Shown here piece after piece: positions 41,506 through 51,400 of a stretch of DNA of 55,090 nucleotides; the first letter of the stretch is position 1; every line of letters begins with the position of its first letter. The DNA is from Bacteroidota bacterium (GTDB lineage: Bacteria; Bacteroidota; Bacteroidia; Chitinophagales; Chitinophagaceae). The position numbers and the translations under genes are program-made. The stretch covers positions 1 through 55,090 of the forward strand of contig JAFDXD010000022.1 in the NCBI GenBank assembly GCA_018268135.1, read 5' to 3'. The notes under the pieces are model-generated. The model searched no databases, was not told the origin of the DNA, and worked only from the letters and a program-made list of their open reading frames with translations.

Positions 41506-44500
41506 ATGTATTTCACTGCTTCTTTGAAAAATCTGGTTTATAAATCAGGTTTTTCAACTCAAACAACTAAGATTATGAAACTTACTTCAGTTTTATTAAT
41601 CGCTGCCTGCTTGCAGGTAAGTGCTAAAGGCTACGCTCAAAAAGTAACCTTACATGAAAAAAATATTTCACTTCAAAAAATTTTTGCAGAAATAAGAAAA
41701 CAAACTGGTTACCAGTTTTTTTATGCAGATGAAGCGCTGGAGAGTTCAAAAAACATCTCTATAGATGTAAAGAAAGAAAACATTAAAGCGGTATTGGATT
41801 CTTGTTTTAAAGATCAGCCGCTTACTTACACTATCTCTGAAAATACCATTATTGTAAAGCAAAAATTTACTGCCCCCGATGTTTTTAAATTGCCCCAATC
41901 TGTAGTTATCAATTTAATGCAAATAACTGGTAAAGTTACAGATGCCAATGGTCAGCCTCTTGCTGGCGCCAGCATATTAGAAAAGGGCACCAACAATGGT
42001 GTAAAGTGCGATGCCAATGGCAGATTCACTATCAATGTTAATCCAAATGCCACTTTAATCATTTCTTATATCAGTTATGAAACTGCAGAAATACAATTAA
42101 ACGGGCAAACAGATATTGCCATTTCGTTAAAGGCATCTGTAACAAGTGGTGAGCAAATAGTAGTGGTTGGTTATGGCACGCAAAAGAAAAGTAATCTTTC
42201 TACTTCCATTGCAAGTGTAAATAGCGGCACTATACAAAAGCTTTCCATTACCAGGGTAGAGCAAGCCTTGCAGGGTAATGCTTCCGGGGTTTTAATATTA
42301 AATCAAAATGGCCAGCCAGGCGATAAGCCAATGATACGTATCAGGGGTACTGGCACCAATAATAGCCCCGACCCTCTGTTTTTGGTAGATGGTTTTCCGG
42401 TAGGAAGTATTGAATACCTTAATCCTAATGATATAGAAAGAATAGATGTATTGAAAGATGCTGCTTCTGCTGCCATCTATGGATCGAGAGGAGCCAATGG
42501 AGTAGTTTTGATTACCACCAAAACCGGAAAAAAAGGCGCCCCAAGTGTTACTTATGATGGATACTATGGTTTGCAAACTGCATGGCGAAAAGTACCATTG
42601 ATGAATGCAGAGCAATATGCCACTATGATGAACGAAAGTTATACAAACTTAAATCCCACAGGTACCAATCCGCCTTATGCTAATCCATCTGCATTAGGCA
42701 ATGGTACAGACTGGCAGAATGTAATATTTAATCCCAACAGCCCTGTTACAAACCATCAAATTAGTATTTCAGGCGCTACAGATAAAATTAATTATCTCAC
42801 CTCCTTCAATTATTTTGACCAACAGGGTATTATTGGTGGCCCGGCATCCGATTTTAAAAGATATAGCTTTAGGCTAAACCTTGATGCACAAGCTACCAAA
42901 TATTTAAAAGTGGGTACCAATATGGCTTTTGTATCAAGCAACAGAAATGCCATATTTGATAATGGCGATCAGGGAGGCTCTGTAGTTGGTAATGCTGTAA
43001 ACATTGACCCCATTACACCGCTTTACGAAACAGACCCGGCCAAACTTGCTTTGTACAATGTAAATGCTGTAAAAAACGGTACACAGGTGTATGGTATTTC
43101 GCCCCTTGCCACTTTTCCTAATCCGGCTGCACAGTTAGCAATTATTAATGGTACAAATAGAGTAGAAAAAATATTTGGAAATGTATTTGGAGAAGTTAAT
43201 CTGGCAAAAGGGTTAAAATTTAGATCTACTTATGGAATTGATTTAAGCTTTAACACCAGTAATCAGCTAATACCTATTTATTTTTTATCTGCAGGCTCTG
43301 GCCAATCATTCTCTACTGTTAAAAAAAGTATTTCAAGAAGCTCTACCTGGCAAACAGAGAACACATTATCTTATACACACTCATTTTCAAGGCATCAAAT
43401 TGAAGCATTAATAGGCCAATCGGCTTTCAAATATTTTTATGAAGACCTGAGTGGCCAAAGAAATGATCCATCACCCATTGATCCCAACATGGCTTATATA
43501 GATGTAGCAACAGATATTACTTCAAGCCAAATATCTGGTACAGCAGATGTAAGATCGTTAGCATCTTATTTTGGAAGGCTTGCTTATAATTACAGTGGAA
43601 AATATTTTGTATCTGCTGTATTACGCAGAGATGGTTCATCAAGATTTGGCCGCAATAATCCTTTTGCTACTTTTCCATCAGCCTCAGTTGCCTGGCTAAT
43701 TTCTAAAGAAAATTTCTTTAAATCAAATTTGGTTTCTTTATTAAAATTAAGAGGATCGTGGGGGCAAAATGGTAATGAAAACCTTGGAAGCTCTTTCCCA
43801 TGGGCATCTACCATCAACTTTAACGGCCAGCAATACACCTTCTTAAACAATGGTGGTGTAGAGTATTTTCAAAGCGGCGCTTCACTTGGAAGAATATCGA
43901 ACCCTTATTTAAAATGGGAAACCAGTGAGCAAACAGATATAGGTTTGGATGCAGAATTGTGGCAAGGCAAACTTGCTGTAACGGCTGATTATTACATTAA
44001 AAAAACCAAAGACCTTTTAATTGCTCCTGATGTGCCCATCATTGTTGGATTTCCGGCGCCTTTTGTAAATGGGGGCAGTGTAGAAAATAAAGGTGTAGAG
44101 CTGGCGCTAAATTATAATGCTACCATAAAAAAAGATTTGTCGCTAAACCTCTCTTTTAATATTTCGCATAATGTAAATAAAGTAATCGCTATTAACAATA
44201 GTGCACAAGTGATAGCCGGAGCCAATTACATAAATATGGGCAGCATCACCAGGATGGCTGTAGGCCAGCCAATTGGATATTTTTGGGGAAATGTTACCAA
44301 AGGTATTTTTCAATCGCAGGCACAGATAGATGCTTATACCTGGACAAACCCGGTTACTAATGTTACCAATAAAATACAACCCAATGCAAAACCCGGTGAC
44401 CTTATTTTTGCTGATAATAACAATGATGGAAAAATTAGTGATTTAGACAGGGTAAATATTGGAGACCCCAATCCTAAATATATAACCGGCTTTACTGTAA

Positions 44501-44955
44501 ACCTTGCCTACAAAAATTTTGATTTAAATATTTTAACCATCGGAATGTTTGGGCAAAAAGTATTTAATGGCAATTACCGGTTTGATAAAGCCATTTCAAA
44601 CCTGCCGCTAAAGTGGCTTAACAGGTGGACACCCACTAACACCAATACCAATATTCCTAGGTTTGCTGCAGGTTCACAAAACTTTACAACCGTTTCTGAT
44701 TTTTATCTTGAAGATGGCAATTTTGCAAGGATAAAAACTTTACAACTTGGGTATAATTTTCCAGCCGATATTATTAGCCGTGCAAAAATCAGCGGACTTC
44801 GTATATACTTTGCCGTTGACAATGCATTTACATTTACCAAATACACAGGCTTCGACCCCGAGCTTGGCGCTACAAGCCCATTATCGCTTGGCATTGACAG
44901 AGGTGTTTACCCACAGTCAAGAGTTTTCAGGTTTGGAGTAAACGTAAAATTATAA
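41506..44955 (+). CDS. SusC/RagA-family TonB-dependent receptor with STN signalling domain (PUL 2)
   Basis: A 1,149-residue outer-membrane importer. The ATG at 41506 gives a 23-residue N-terminal extension before MKLTSVLLIAACLQVSAKGYAQ; ATG at 41575 would start exactly at that signal peptide, and both forms occur in the family. The STN domain follows (NISLQKIFAEIRKQTGYQFFY, NIKAVLDSCFKDQPLTYTIS). Next come the carboxypeptidase-regulatory-like domain (ITGKVTDANGQPLAGASIL), the plug (VVVGYGTQKKSNLSTSIASV, LKDAASAAIYGSRGANGVVLITTK) and the barrel. Ligand binding should be passed through STN to the FecR protein encoded just upstream, releasing the ECF sigma factor. SusD follows after 23 nt. Confidence 0.97.
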   Translation: MYFTASLKNLVYKSGFSTQTTKIMKLTSVLLIAACLQVSAKGYAQKVTLHEKNISLQKIFAEIRKQTGYQFFYADEALESSKNISIDVKKENIKAVLDSCFKDQPLTYTISENTIIVKQKFTAPDVFKLPQSVVINLMQITGKVTDANGQPLAGASILEKGTNNGVKCDANGRFTINVNPNATLIISYISYETAEIQLNGQTDIAISLKASVTSGEQIVVVGYGTQKKSNLSTSIASVNSGTIQKLSITRVEQALQGNASGVLILNQNGQPGDKPMIRIRGTGTNNSPDPLFLVDGFPVGSIEYLNPNDIERIDVLKDAASAAIYGSRGANGVVLITTKTGKKGAPSVTYDGYYGLQTAWRKVPLMNAEQYATMMNESYTNLNPTGTNPPYANPSALGNGTDWQNVIFNPNSPVTNHQISISGATDKINYLTSFNYFDQQGIIGGPASDFKRYSFRLNLDAQATKYLKVGTNMAFVSSNRNAIFDNGDQGGSVVGNAVNIDPITPLYETDPAKLALYNVNAVKNGTQVYGISPLATFPNPAAQLAIINGTNRVEKIFGNVFGEVNLAKGLKFRSTYGIDLSFNTSNQLIPIYFLSAGSGQSFSTVKKSISRSSTWQTENTLSYTHSFSRHQIEALIGQSAFKYFYEDLSGQRNDPSPIDPNMAYIDVATDITSSQISGTADVRSLASYFGRLAYNYSGKYFVSAVLRRDGSSRFGRNNPFATFPSASVAWLISKENFFKSNLVSLLKLRGSWGQNGNENLGSSFPWASTINFNGQQYTFLNNGGVEYFQSGASLGRISNPYLKWETSEQTDIGLDAELWQGKLAVTADYYIKKTKDLLIAPDVPIIVGFPAPFVNGGSVENKGVELALNYNATIKKDLSLNLSFNISHNVNKVIAINNSAQVIAGANYINMGSITRMAVGQPIGYFWGNVTKGIFQSQAQIDAYTWTNPVTNVTNKIQPNAKPGDLIFADNNNDGKISDLDRVNIGDPNPKYITGFTVNLAYKNFDLNILTIGMFGQKVFNGNYRFDKAISNLPLKWLNRWTPTNTNTNIPRFAAGSQNFTTVSDFYLEDGNFARIKTLQLGYNFPADIISRAKISGLRIYFAVDNAFTFTKYTGFDPELGATSPLSLGIDRGVYPQSRVFRFGVNVKL

Positions 44956-44978
44956 TATCAACTTTAAAAAATATTTTT

Positions 44979-46607
44979 ATGAAATCTATTAATAAAATCT
45001 TTGTTTTTGCAGGTATTCTGATTGTATTGGTATTGCCAGCCTGCAAAAAATCTTTTTTAGACCTTAACCCTCCGGCAGCAATTGTAGAGTCAAATTTTTT
45101 TAAAACACAGTTGCAGGCTGACCAGGCTCTTGCAGGGGTGTATCATGTGTGCCAATGGGGTAATATCAATTATGGTCATACTCCCATGGTAGGTTGGGCA
45201 GAGGCAGCTTCAGACGATGCTTATGCAGGAGGCGGCAGCCCAAGCGATGCAGTGGGTGTAAAAGGTATTGATAATTTTGATAACACACCAAACATTGCCT
45301 TTAATGCAAATGATGCCACTTACACCAGTGTATGGAGTATCTATTTTCAGGGAGTAGCAAGAGCCAATGTGTTTTTAGCTAATATTGATAATGTAAATGC
45401 TTCTGTAGATTATAAAAATAAAACTACTGCTGAGGCAAAATTTTTAAGAGCATTATTTTATTTTCATTTAGTAAGATGGTTCGAAAATGTGCCGTTGCTT
45501 ACCAAGCCTTTAACCAACCCTAATGACTATAATCAGCCTCAGGCTGCTCCGCAAGAAACCTTTAATCAAATTGCAAAAGACCTTACAGAGGCCATGCAAT
45601 ACCTGCCAAAAACTTCTATGAAAGCTAACTCAGGCCATGCAACTTATTGGTCGGCATCGGCAATGCTTGCACGTGTTTATTTATTTTGCAAGGGATATTA
45701 CGGCACCGATTTAACGGTTGGTACTACTGTAATTGATGCAGCAAAAATTAGAACAAACCTTGATGAAATAATTACTCAGGGTGGGTTTAGCCTGATACCA
45801 AACTATTCAGATATTTGGAAAAAATCTGGTGAAATGGGAAGTGAGTCTGTGTGGGAAGTAGATCATAGCAGCCTTGCTTATCTCTCAGGCAGTACCAGCA
45901 ATCAGTTTCAGGCTCAGGGAAATTATAATGTGTTATACTTTGGCCCCAGGGGAATAGCCACTACAGGCTTTAGCAATGCAATACCTACAGAGTCATTGTA
46001 CGAAGAGTTTGAACCCGGAGACCCAAGAAGGGAAGCAACCATAAAAATAATTAACTCTCCTGTGCAGGCAGGTTCACCTACATTTATTAGAGGTTGGCAA
46101 CATACCGGTTATTTCAATAACAAATATTCGCAATACGACCTTGAGTATTTAACTTCTTCCGGCTTAAACTCTATCAACTGGGCGCAAAATAACAGGGAGT
46201 TAAGATATTCTGATGTACTGTTAATGGCATCAGAGTTAAATATTGGTGTCAATCAGGCAAAGGCAGATCAGTACCTTCATCTGGTGCGAAATCGTGTAGG
46301 CCTTGCCGATAGGCCCGCCACTATTGATAATATCAGGCACGAAAGAAGAGTAGAGCTTGCAGGGGAGGGGGTTAGATATTTTGATTTGCTTCGCTATGGC
46401 CTGGCTTATGCCAAGCAGGAAATTGATGCATCTAGCCTTGTTGGGCCTTATTACAATGGCGGCGGCACTTTTAATGCAGGACAAAATACACCCGCCATTA
46501 ATTATGTAATGAATTGGAATACTGCCCGCAAAGGTCATTTGCCAATACCTCCCAGCCAGGTTACATTGTCTAATGGAGTATTAAAACAAAACCCGGGTTA
46601 TTTTTAA
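44979..46607 (+). CDS. SusD/RagB-family glycan-binding lipoprotein (PUL 2)
   Basis: A 542-residue outer-membrane lipoprotein (lipobox LPAC then KKSFLDLNPPA). SusD hallmarks are AEAKFLRALFYFHLVRWFENVPLL, ASAMLARVYLFCKGYYG, LRYSDVLLMASELNIG, RRVELAGEGVRYFDLLRYG and the final HLPIPPSQVTLSNGVLKQNPGYF. It is 23 nt behind SusC and works as its surface lid and glycan binder. It is clearly diverged from the PUL 1 SusD, so the two pairs probably prefer different glucan fragments. Confidence 0.97.
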   Translation: MKSINKIFVFAGILIVLVLPACKKSFLDLNPPAAIVESNFFKTQLQADQALAGVYHVCQWGNINYGHTPMVGWAEAASDDAYAGGGSPSDAVGVKGIDNFDNTPNIAFNANDATYTSVWSIYFQGVARANVFLANIDNVNASVDYKNKTTAEAKFLRALFYFHLVRWFENVPLLTKPLTNPNDYNQPQAAPQETFNQIAKDLTEAMQYLPKTSMKANSGHATYWSASAMLARVYLFCKGYYGTDLTVGTTVIDAAKIRTNLDEIITQGGFSLIPNYSDIWKKSGEMGSESVWEVDHSSLAYLSGSTSNQFQAQGNYNVLYFGPRGIATTGFSNAIPTESLYEEFEPGDPRREATIKIINSPVQAGSPTFIRGWQHTGYFNNKYSQYDLEYLTSSGLNSINWAQNNRELRYSDVLLMASELNIGVNQAKADQYLHLVRNRVGLADRPATIDNIRHERRVELAGEGVRYFDLLRYGLAYAKQEIDASSLVGPYYNGGGTFNAGQNTPAINYVMNWNTARKGHLPIPPSQVTLSNGVLKQNPGYF

Positions 46608-46659
46608 AATATTATTTACTATAAAAAACCAACCAGTGTTTATTTAGTTGATGTAGAAA

Positions 46660-46690
46660 AGAGCCGTTTCAGTATTGGCTGAGCGGCTCT
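46660..46690 (+). terminator. Candidate terminator after SusD (PUL 2)
   Basis: AGAGCCG (46660-46666) pairs with CGGCTCT (46684-46690), and TCAG (46669-46672) with CTGA (46679-46682). The following sequence is AT-rich but not a clean T tract, so partial termination or message separation before GH16 is likely. Confidence 0.6.
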
Positions 46691-46719
46691 AAATTTAATA
46701 TCTTTAATAACAAGATGGT

Positions 46720-47514
46720 ATGAGCAAATTCCTGTTTAGTATTGTTGTTTTTTTAGTTAGCTGCGCTAGCTCCCAAAAAATACATTCAAAATACAATGGC
46801 CGCAAACTTGTATGGAGCGAAGAATTTAATTACAATGGGTTGCCAGATAGTACAAAGTGGGGTTATGATACCGGAGGTGGTGGCTTTGGTAATAATGAAT
46901 TAGAATATTATACAAAGGCAGATACAACCAATGCAGTAGTAAGAGATGGAAAATTATTTATCAAAATATTAAATCAAAAAAAAGAAAATAGATCCTACAC
47001 TTCTGCAAGGATATTAACTAAAGGAAAGGCAGACTGGCTTTATGGCCTTATAGAAGTAAGGGCCAAATTGCCCACCGGCCGTGGATTATGGCCGGCAATA
47101 TGGATGATGCCTGCACATGCTGAGTATGGCAAATGGCCCACAAGTGGCGAAATAGATATCATGGAAAATGTAGGGTACAATCCTGATAGTGTATTTACAA
47201 CCATTCATACTAAATCATTTAACCATATCATTGGCACACAAAAATCACATGGTATTTATTTAAAAAATAGCCAGTCAGATTTTCACCTGTACGGGATAGA
47301 TTGGAACAAGGATAGAATTGTATTTTTAATTGATAAAATACCCGTCTTTACATTTTTTAATAGTGGTAAAGGCTATGAAGAATGGCCATTTGATAAAAAT
47401 TTCTTTTTCATTATTAATACCGCAGTAGGGGGCAATTGGGGTGGGAGAATGGGAGTAGATAACACAATTTTTCCGGCAGAAATGCAAATTGATTATATAA
47501 GAATTTATCAATAA
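46720..47514 (+). CDS. GH16 endo-beta-glucanase lipoprotein (PUL 2)
   Basis: A 264-residue lipoprotein (lipobox LVSC, Cys15) with almost no linker before the GH16 domain. The catalytic residues are Glu144, Asp146 and Glu149 in GEIDIMENVG, with GRGLWPAIWMMP before and NTAVGGNWGGRMGVDNTIFP after. It is a paralogue of the PUL 1 GH16 (compare SEEFNYNGLPDSTKWGYD with SEEFNYTGLPDPNKWGYD), and should likewise attack laminarin-type or mixed-linked beta-glucan. A preceding ATG-GTA-TGA mini-frame overlaps its start codon. The next gene begins 11 nt after its stop. Confidence 0.94.
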   Translation: MSKFLFSIVVFLVSCASSQKIHSKYNGRKLVWSEEFNYNGLPDSTKWGYDTGGGGFGNNELEYYTKADTTNAVVRDGKLFIKILNQKKENRSYTSARILTKGKADWLYGLIEVRAKLPTGRGLWPAIWMMPAHAEYGKWPTSGEIDIMENVGYNPDSVFTTIHTKSFNHIIGTQKSHGIYLKNSQSDFHLYGIDWNKDRIVFLIDKIPVFTFFNSGKGYEEWPFDKNFFFIINTAVGGNWGGRMGVDNTIFPAEMQIDYIRIYQ

Positions 47515-47525
47515 AATAAGATGGT

Positions 47526-48365
47526 ATGAAGAAAATATTTGTTGTTTTCATTTTTGTATTTGCATTAAACAAATTGTCAAGTGCACAGCAGTTAAAAGTA
47601 ATGACTTATAATATGCGGCTGGCGCTAGCATCAGATAAAGAAGATGATTGGGAGCATAGAAAAGAAATGTTTGCCGGTATGATAGGTTTTTATGACCCGG
47701 ATTTCTTTGGGGTGCAGGAGGCATTACCACAGCAGGTAAATTATTTAGAAACTAATTTAAATAAATATAAACATATTGGTATTGGAAGAGATGGAGTAAA
47801 TAAAGGGGAAGCTTCCGCAATTTTTTACCTTGCATCAAAATTTCAACTATTGCAATCCAATACCTTTTGGCTATCAGAAACACCAGGTGCAATTTCTAAA
47901 GGATGGGATGCTTCCTACATCAGGATTTGCACTTACGGTTTGTTTAAAGATAAAAAATCTGGCAAAAAATTCTGGGTATTTAATACTCATCTTGATAATG
48001 ACGGAAAAGTAGCACGGGCAAAGGGTTTGGAGCTTATTTTAAAACGGATGGACAGCCTGAATACTTCAAACCTCCCGGTAATATTGACCGGCGATTTTAA
48101 TACAGCACCCAATACGGATGTTATTACCAATTTAAAAACCAAAATGAACGATACAAAAGATATTTGCACTTCAAAACCTTTTGGCCCTGCCGGCACATTT
48201 AACGGGTTTAAATATTGCGAACCTGTGCAGGATAAAATTGATTATATTTTTGTTAGTAAAATCCCGGCTATTACTGTATCAAAATTTGCTGTATTAAATA
48301 ACTCCATCAATATGCATTATCCTTCCGATCATTTTCCGGTGTACGCAGTTATTAAAATAAAGTAA
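47526..48365 (+). CDS. Secreted endonuclease/exonuclease/phosphatase-family enzyme (PUL 2)
   Basis: A 279-residue protein with a signal peptide (about 1-20, ending SSAQ) and the four-layer sandwich fold of the EEP family. The metal-site residues are visible: MTYNMR (Asn), FGVQEAL (Glu), NTHLDND (catalytic His), GDFNTAPNTD (Asp and Asn) and the final SDHFPVYAV (Asp-His). EEP enzymes cleave phosphodiester bonds in nucleic acids, lipids or other molecules. An extracytoplasmic member directly behind a GH16 suggests it removes a phosphate-containing decoration or attacks a co-occurring polymer; this is inference. Its start region shares 12 identical bases with that of the preceding GH16 gene. Confidence 0.92.
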   Translation: MKKIFVVFIFVFALNKLSSAQQLKVMTYNMRLALASDKEDDWEHRKEMFAGMIGFYDPDFFGVQEALPQQVNYLETNLNKYKHIGIGRDGVNKGEASAIFYLASKFQLLQSNTFWLSETPGAISKGWDASYIRICTYGLFKDKKSGKKFWVFNTHLDNDGKVARAKGLELILKRMDSLNTSNLPVILTGDFNTAPNTDVITNLKTKMNDTKDICTSKPFGPAGTFNGFKYCEPVQDKIDYIFVSKIPAITVSKFAVLNNSINMHYPSDHFPVYAVIKIK

Positions 48366-48448
48366 TCAGTAATAATTCTTTGTATTTCTTTGTTCCTGCA
48401 TAGCGGCGTCAAATACTTATTCATACGATTACTTATGTAATACAAAGT

Positions 48449-51400
48449 TTATTCTACAATTTTAACCTCAACAGTGTGAGTTACATTATCATTTACAAGC
48501 TCTAAAAAATCAAATTCTTTACCATTAGAAGTAATCATAATTTTTTGCCCCAAGCCATTGATGATAGTAATATGATAAGGAGTATCTATGTAAGTGTACA
48601 CAAAGGATACAGAGGGCCAGTCATGAGGAATGCATGGTTTAAAATATAGTTTATTCCCTGCTTTTTTTATACCTATCAATGTTTCTATAATAAGTTGATA
48701 CATCCATCCGGCAGCTCCGGTGTACCAGGTCCATCCTCCCATACTTTTATGTAACGGTTCCGCATACACGTCGGCAGCTATTACATAAGGTTCTACTACA
48801 TAGGTTTCAATTTTATCTGCCCCATCAGCATGATTAATCGGGTTTACTATCTTTAACAGTTCCCAGGCACGTTCCTTATTACCAATAATAGCAAAACTCA
48901 TAATGAGCCAAATGGCAGCATGCGTGTACTGTCCGCCATTTTCTCTTACGCCCGGTACGTAGCCCTTAATATAGCCGGGGTTCATATTTCCTTTATCAAA
49001 AGGTGGCTCAAATAATTGAATGATGTTTTCACTTTTACGTACCAGGTGAGTATAGGCCGACTCTAATGCCTTTGCATTTCTATCTTGTTCGCCTGCGCCG
49101 GATATTACTGCCCAGCTTTGTGCAATAGAATCTATTTTACATGATTCATTTTTTGCAGAACCTAATGGCGTGCCATCATCAAAATATGCACGCCGGTACC
49201 AATCGCCATCCCAGGCATTTTTATTGATGTTTTCTTTAAGTTTTTTAGCAATATTCTTACATTTTGCAACAAATGGTTTGTCTTTTTTTATGTCGGCAAT
49301 GTTTGCAAAATTTATCAAAATGTAATGTAAAAAAAATGCAAGCCACACACTTTCACCTTTACCATTTTCACCTACTTTATCCATCCCGTCATTCCAGTCG
49401 CCAGAGCCGATTAAGGGCAGGCCATGATCTCCAAATTTTAGAGAATGTTCAATTGCTTTTATGCAATGTTGGTAAATGCTCTCTTTTTTAGCTGATGTAA
49501 TTGGTAAGTCATAAGATGATTCTTCGCCTGCATTTAAAATTCTGCCTTCTAAATAGGGTACTATTTCATTCAATATAGATTCATCTCCCGTACTAATTAC
49601 ATACCGGCAGGTAACAAATGGAAGCCATAAAAAATCATCAGAGCATGTAGTACGTACCCCTCGCCCAATAGGCGGATGCCACCAGTGTTGTACATCTCCT
49701 TCTACAAACTGGCGTGAGGCATTTAATAAAATTTGTTTTTTTGCCTGGGCGGGGTCTATTAATAAGAGCGATAATACATCTTGCAATTGATCTCTGTAAC
49801 CAAAAGCTCCACCCGATTGATAAAAGCCGCTTCGGCCCCATATTCTGGAAGCCAGGGTTTGATAAGTAAGCCAACCATTAGTAATAATATTTAAAGGGAT
49901 ATCTGGTGTTTTTATCAGCAACCGCCCCAATGTTTTATTCCAAAATTTTTGTACATTTTCAAATGAATCTTTAGCCACACTGCTTCCTTCAAAATTTTGA
50001 ATGGTATGTAATGCTTCCTCCATATTTTTTCCTGCGCCGAGCCTAAAAATAATTTCCTTTTCTTCTTCTCCCAATTCAAGTACCACCTGAATAGCAGCAC
50101 AGGAATCTAACCCTGCTCCATTTTTGCCAGAGAGTTTTGCTCTGCTCATTGCTTCAGGGTTTGCCATGGTGCCATTTCTGCCAATAAATTCTGTACGATC
50201 GGTGGTAATAAAATGATTGGGCGCATCTGCTGCAAAAAAACAAACTCTGTTTTCAAACTCTGTATTGTAAGGGTTGCGTGCCAGTATGGCTCCACTTCGT
50301 ACATCCTTCTCCGTTATTATATGCATCAATGATTTTGAACGTACATCTCCTAATACCCATTCTACATAACCCGTAGCTGATATACGCCTGGTTCGGGATG
50401 AATTGCTTCGAATTTTTAATACAATAAATTTTACCGGTGCTTTAATATCTGTATACATCGTAATGGTAGATTCAATCCCATCTTCACTGTGATGAAATGT
50501 ACTATATCCAAACCCATGGGTAGTATTGTACAAAGTTTTGCCACGAGTGGGCAATGGTGTTGGCGACCAAAACCGGCCACTTTCTTCATCTCTTAAATAA
50601 AAAGCTTCTCCTTTTAAATCGCTTACAGGGTCATTGTTCCAGGGCGTTATTCTAAATTCATGTGCATTTTCAAACCAACTGTATGATTGCCCACTTTCAG
50701 ATACAATGCTGCCAAAGTTTTCATTGGCCAGCACATTTATCCATGGAGCCGGTGTTGGCTTTTCGGAAGTAGTAGTGATGATATATTCTTTTCCGTTTTC
50801 TGAAAACCCACCATAGCCATTTGATAGTTGCAAATTAGTTGGTTTGTCAATAGATGTTAGTTCAGAAGGATAAAATTTTACCGGGCTAAAAATAGGAATG
50901 TTTGATTTGATGGTTCCCCTCTGTTTTATTTGTTCTTCCAGTGTTCCTAACTTGTCTGAAATTATTACTCTTGCTACAGATTGAAAGAGGATCCTGTCTT
51001 CATTAGATATTTGATCAGCAGATCTTACAAAAACCCCACCGGGTTTATCTCTTAATTCGCCAGCGGTAGTGGGGGAAAGCAGGCTTAAAATTTGATTTAA
51101 TAACACCTGCCTGTATCCGCCGTTGTCTTCATTCCATATTACAAGGTCCACTGCCAGGCCTTTTAGCCGCCAGTAAGTATGGGCCTGAACCATTTTTCTT
51201 ACCAGATCAAAATTTGCCTGATCTTCTATTAGTACAAGCACAATAGGAAGATCGCCGGATATGGAATAGCCCCACAAGCCTGATTGACCCCTATTATTTT
51301 TCATCATTATGGTTGTATCGGTTCGCAGAGAAGGATTCACAAATAAAATTGAGCTTGCAAGGCTTGCGTATAATTGGGCATCAGGCTCTATTGCATTTAG

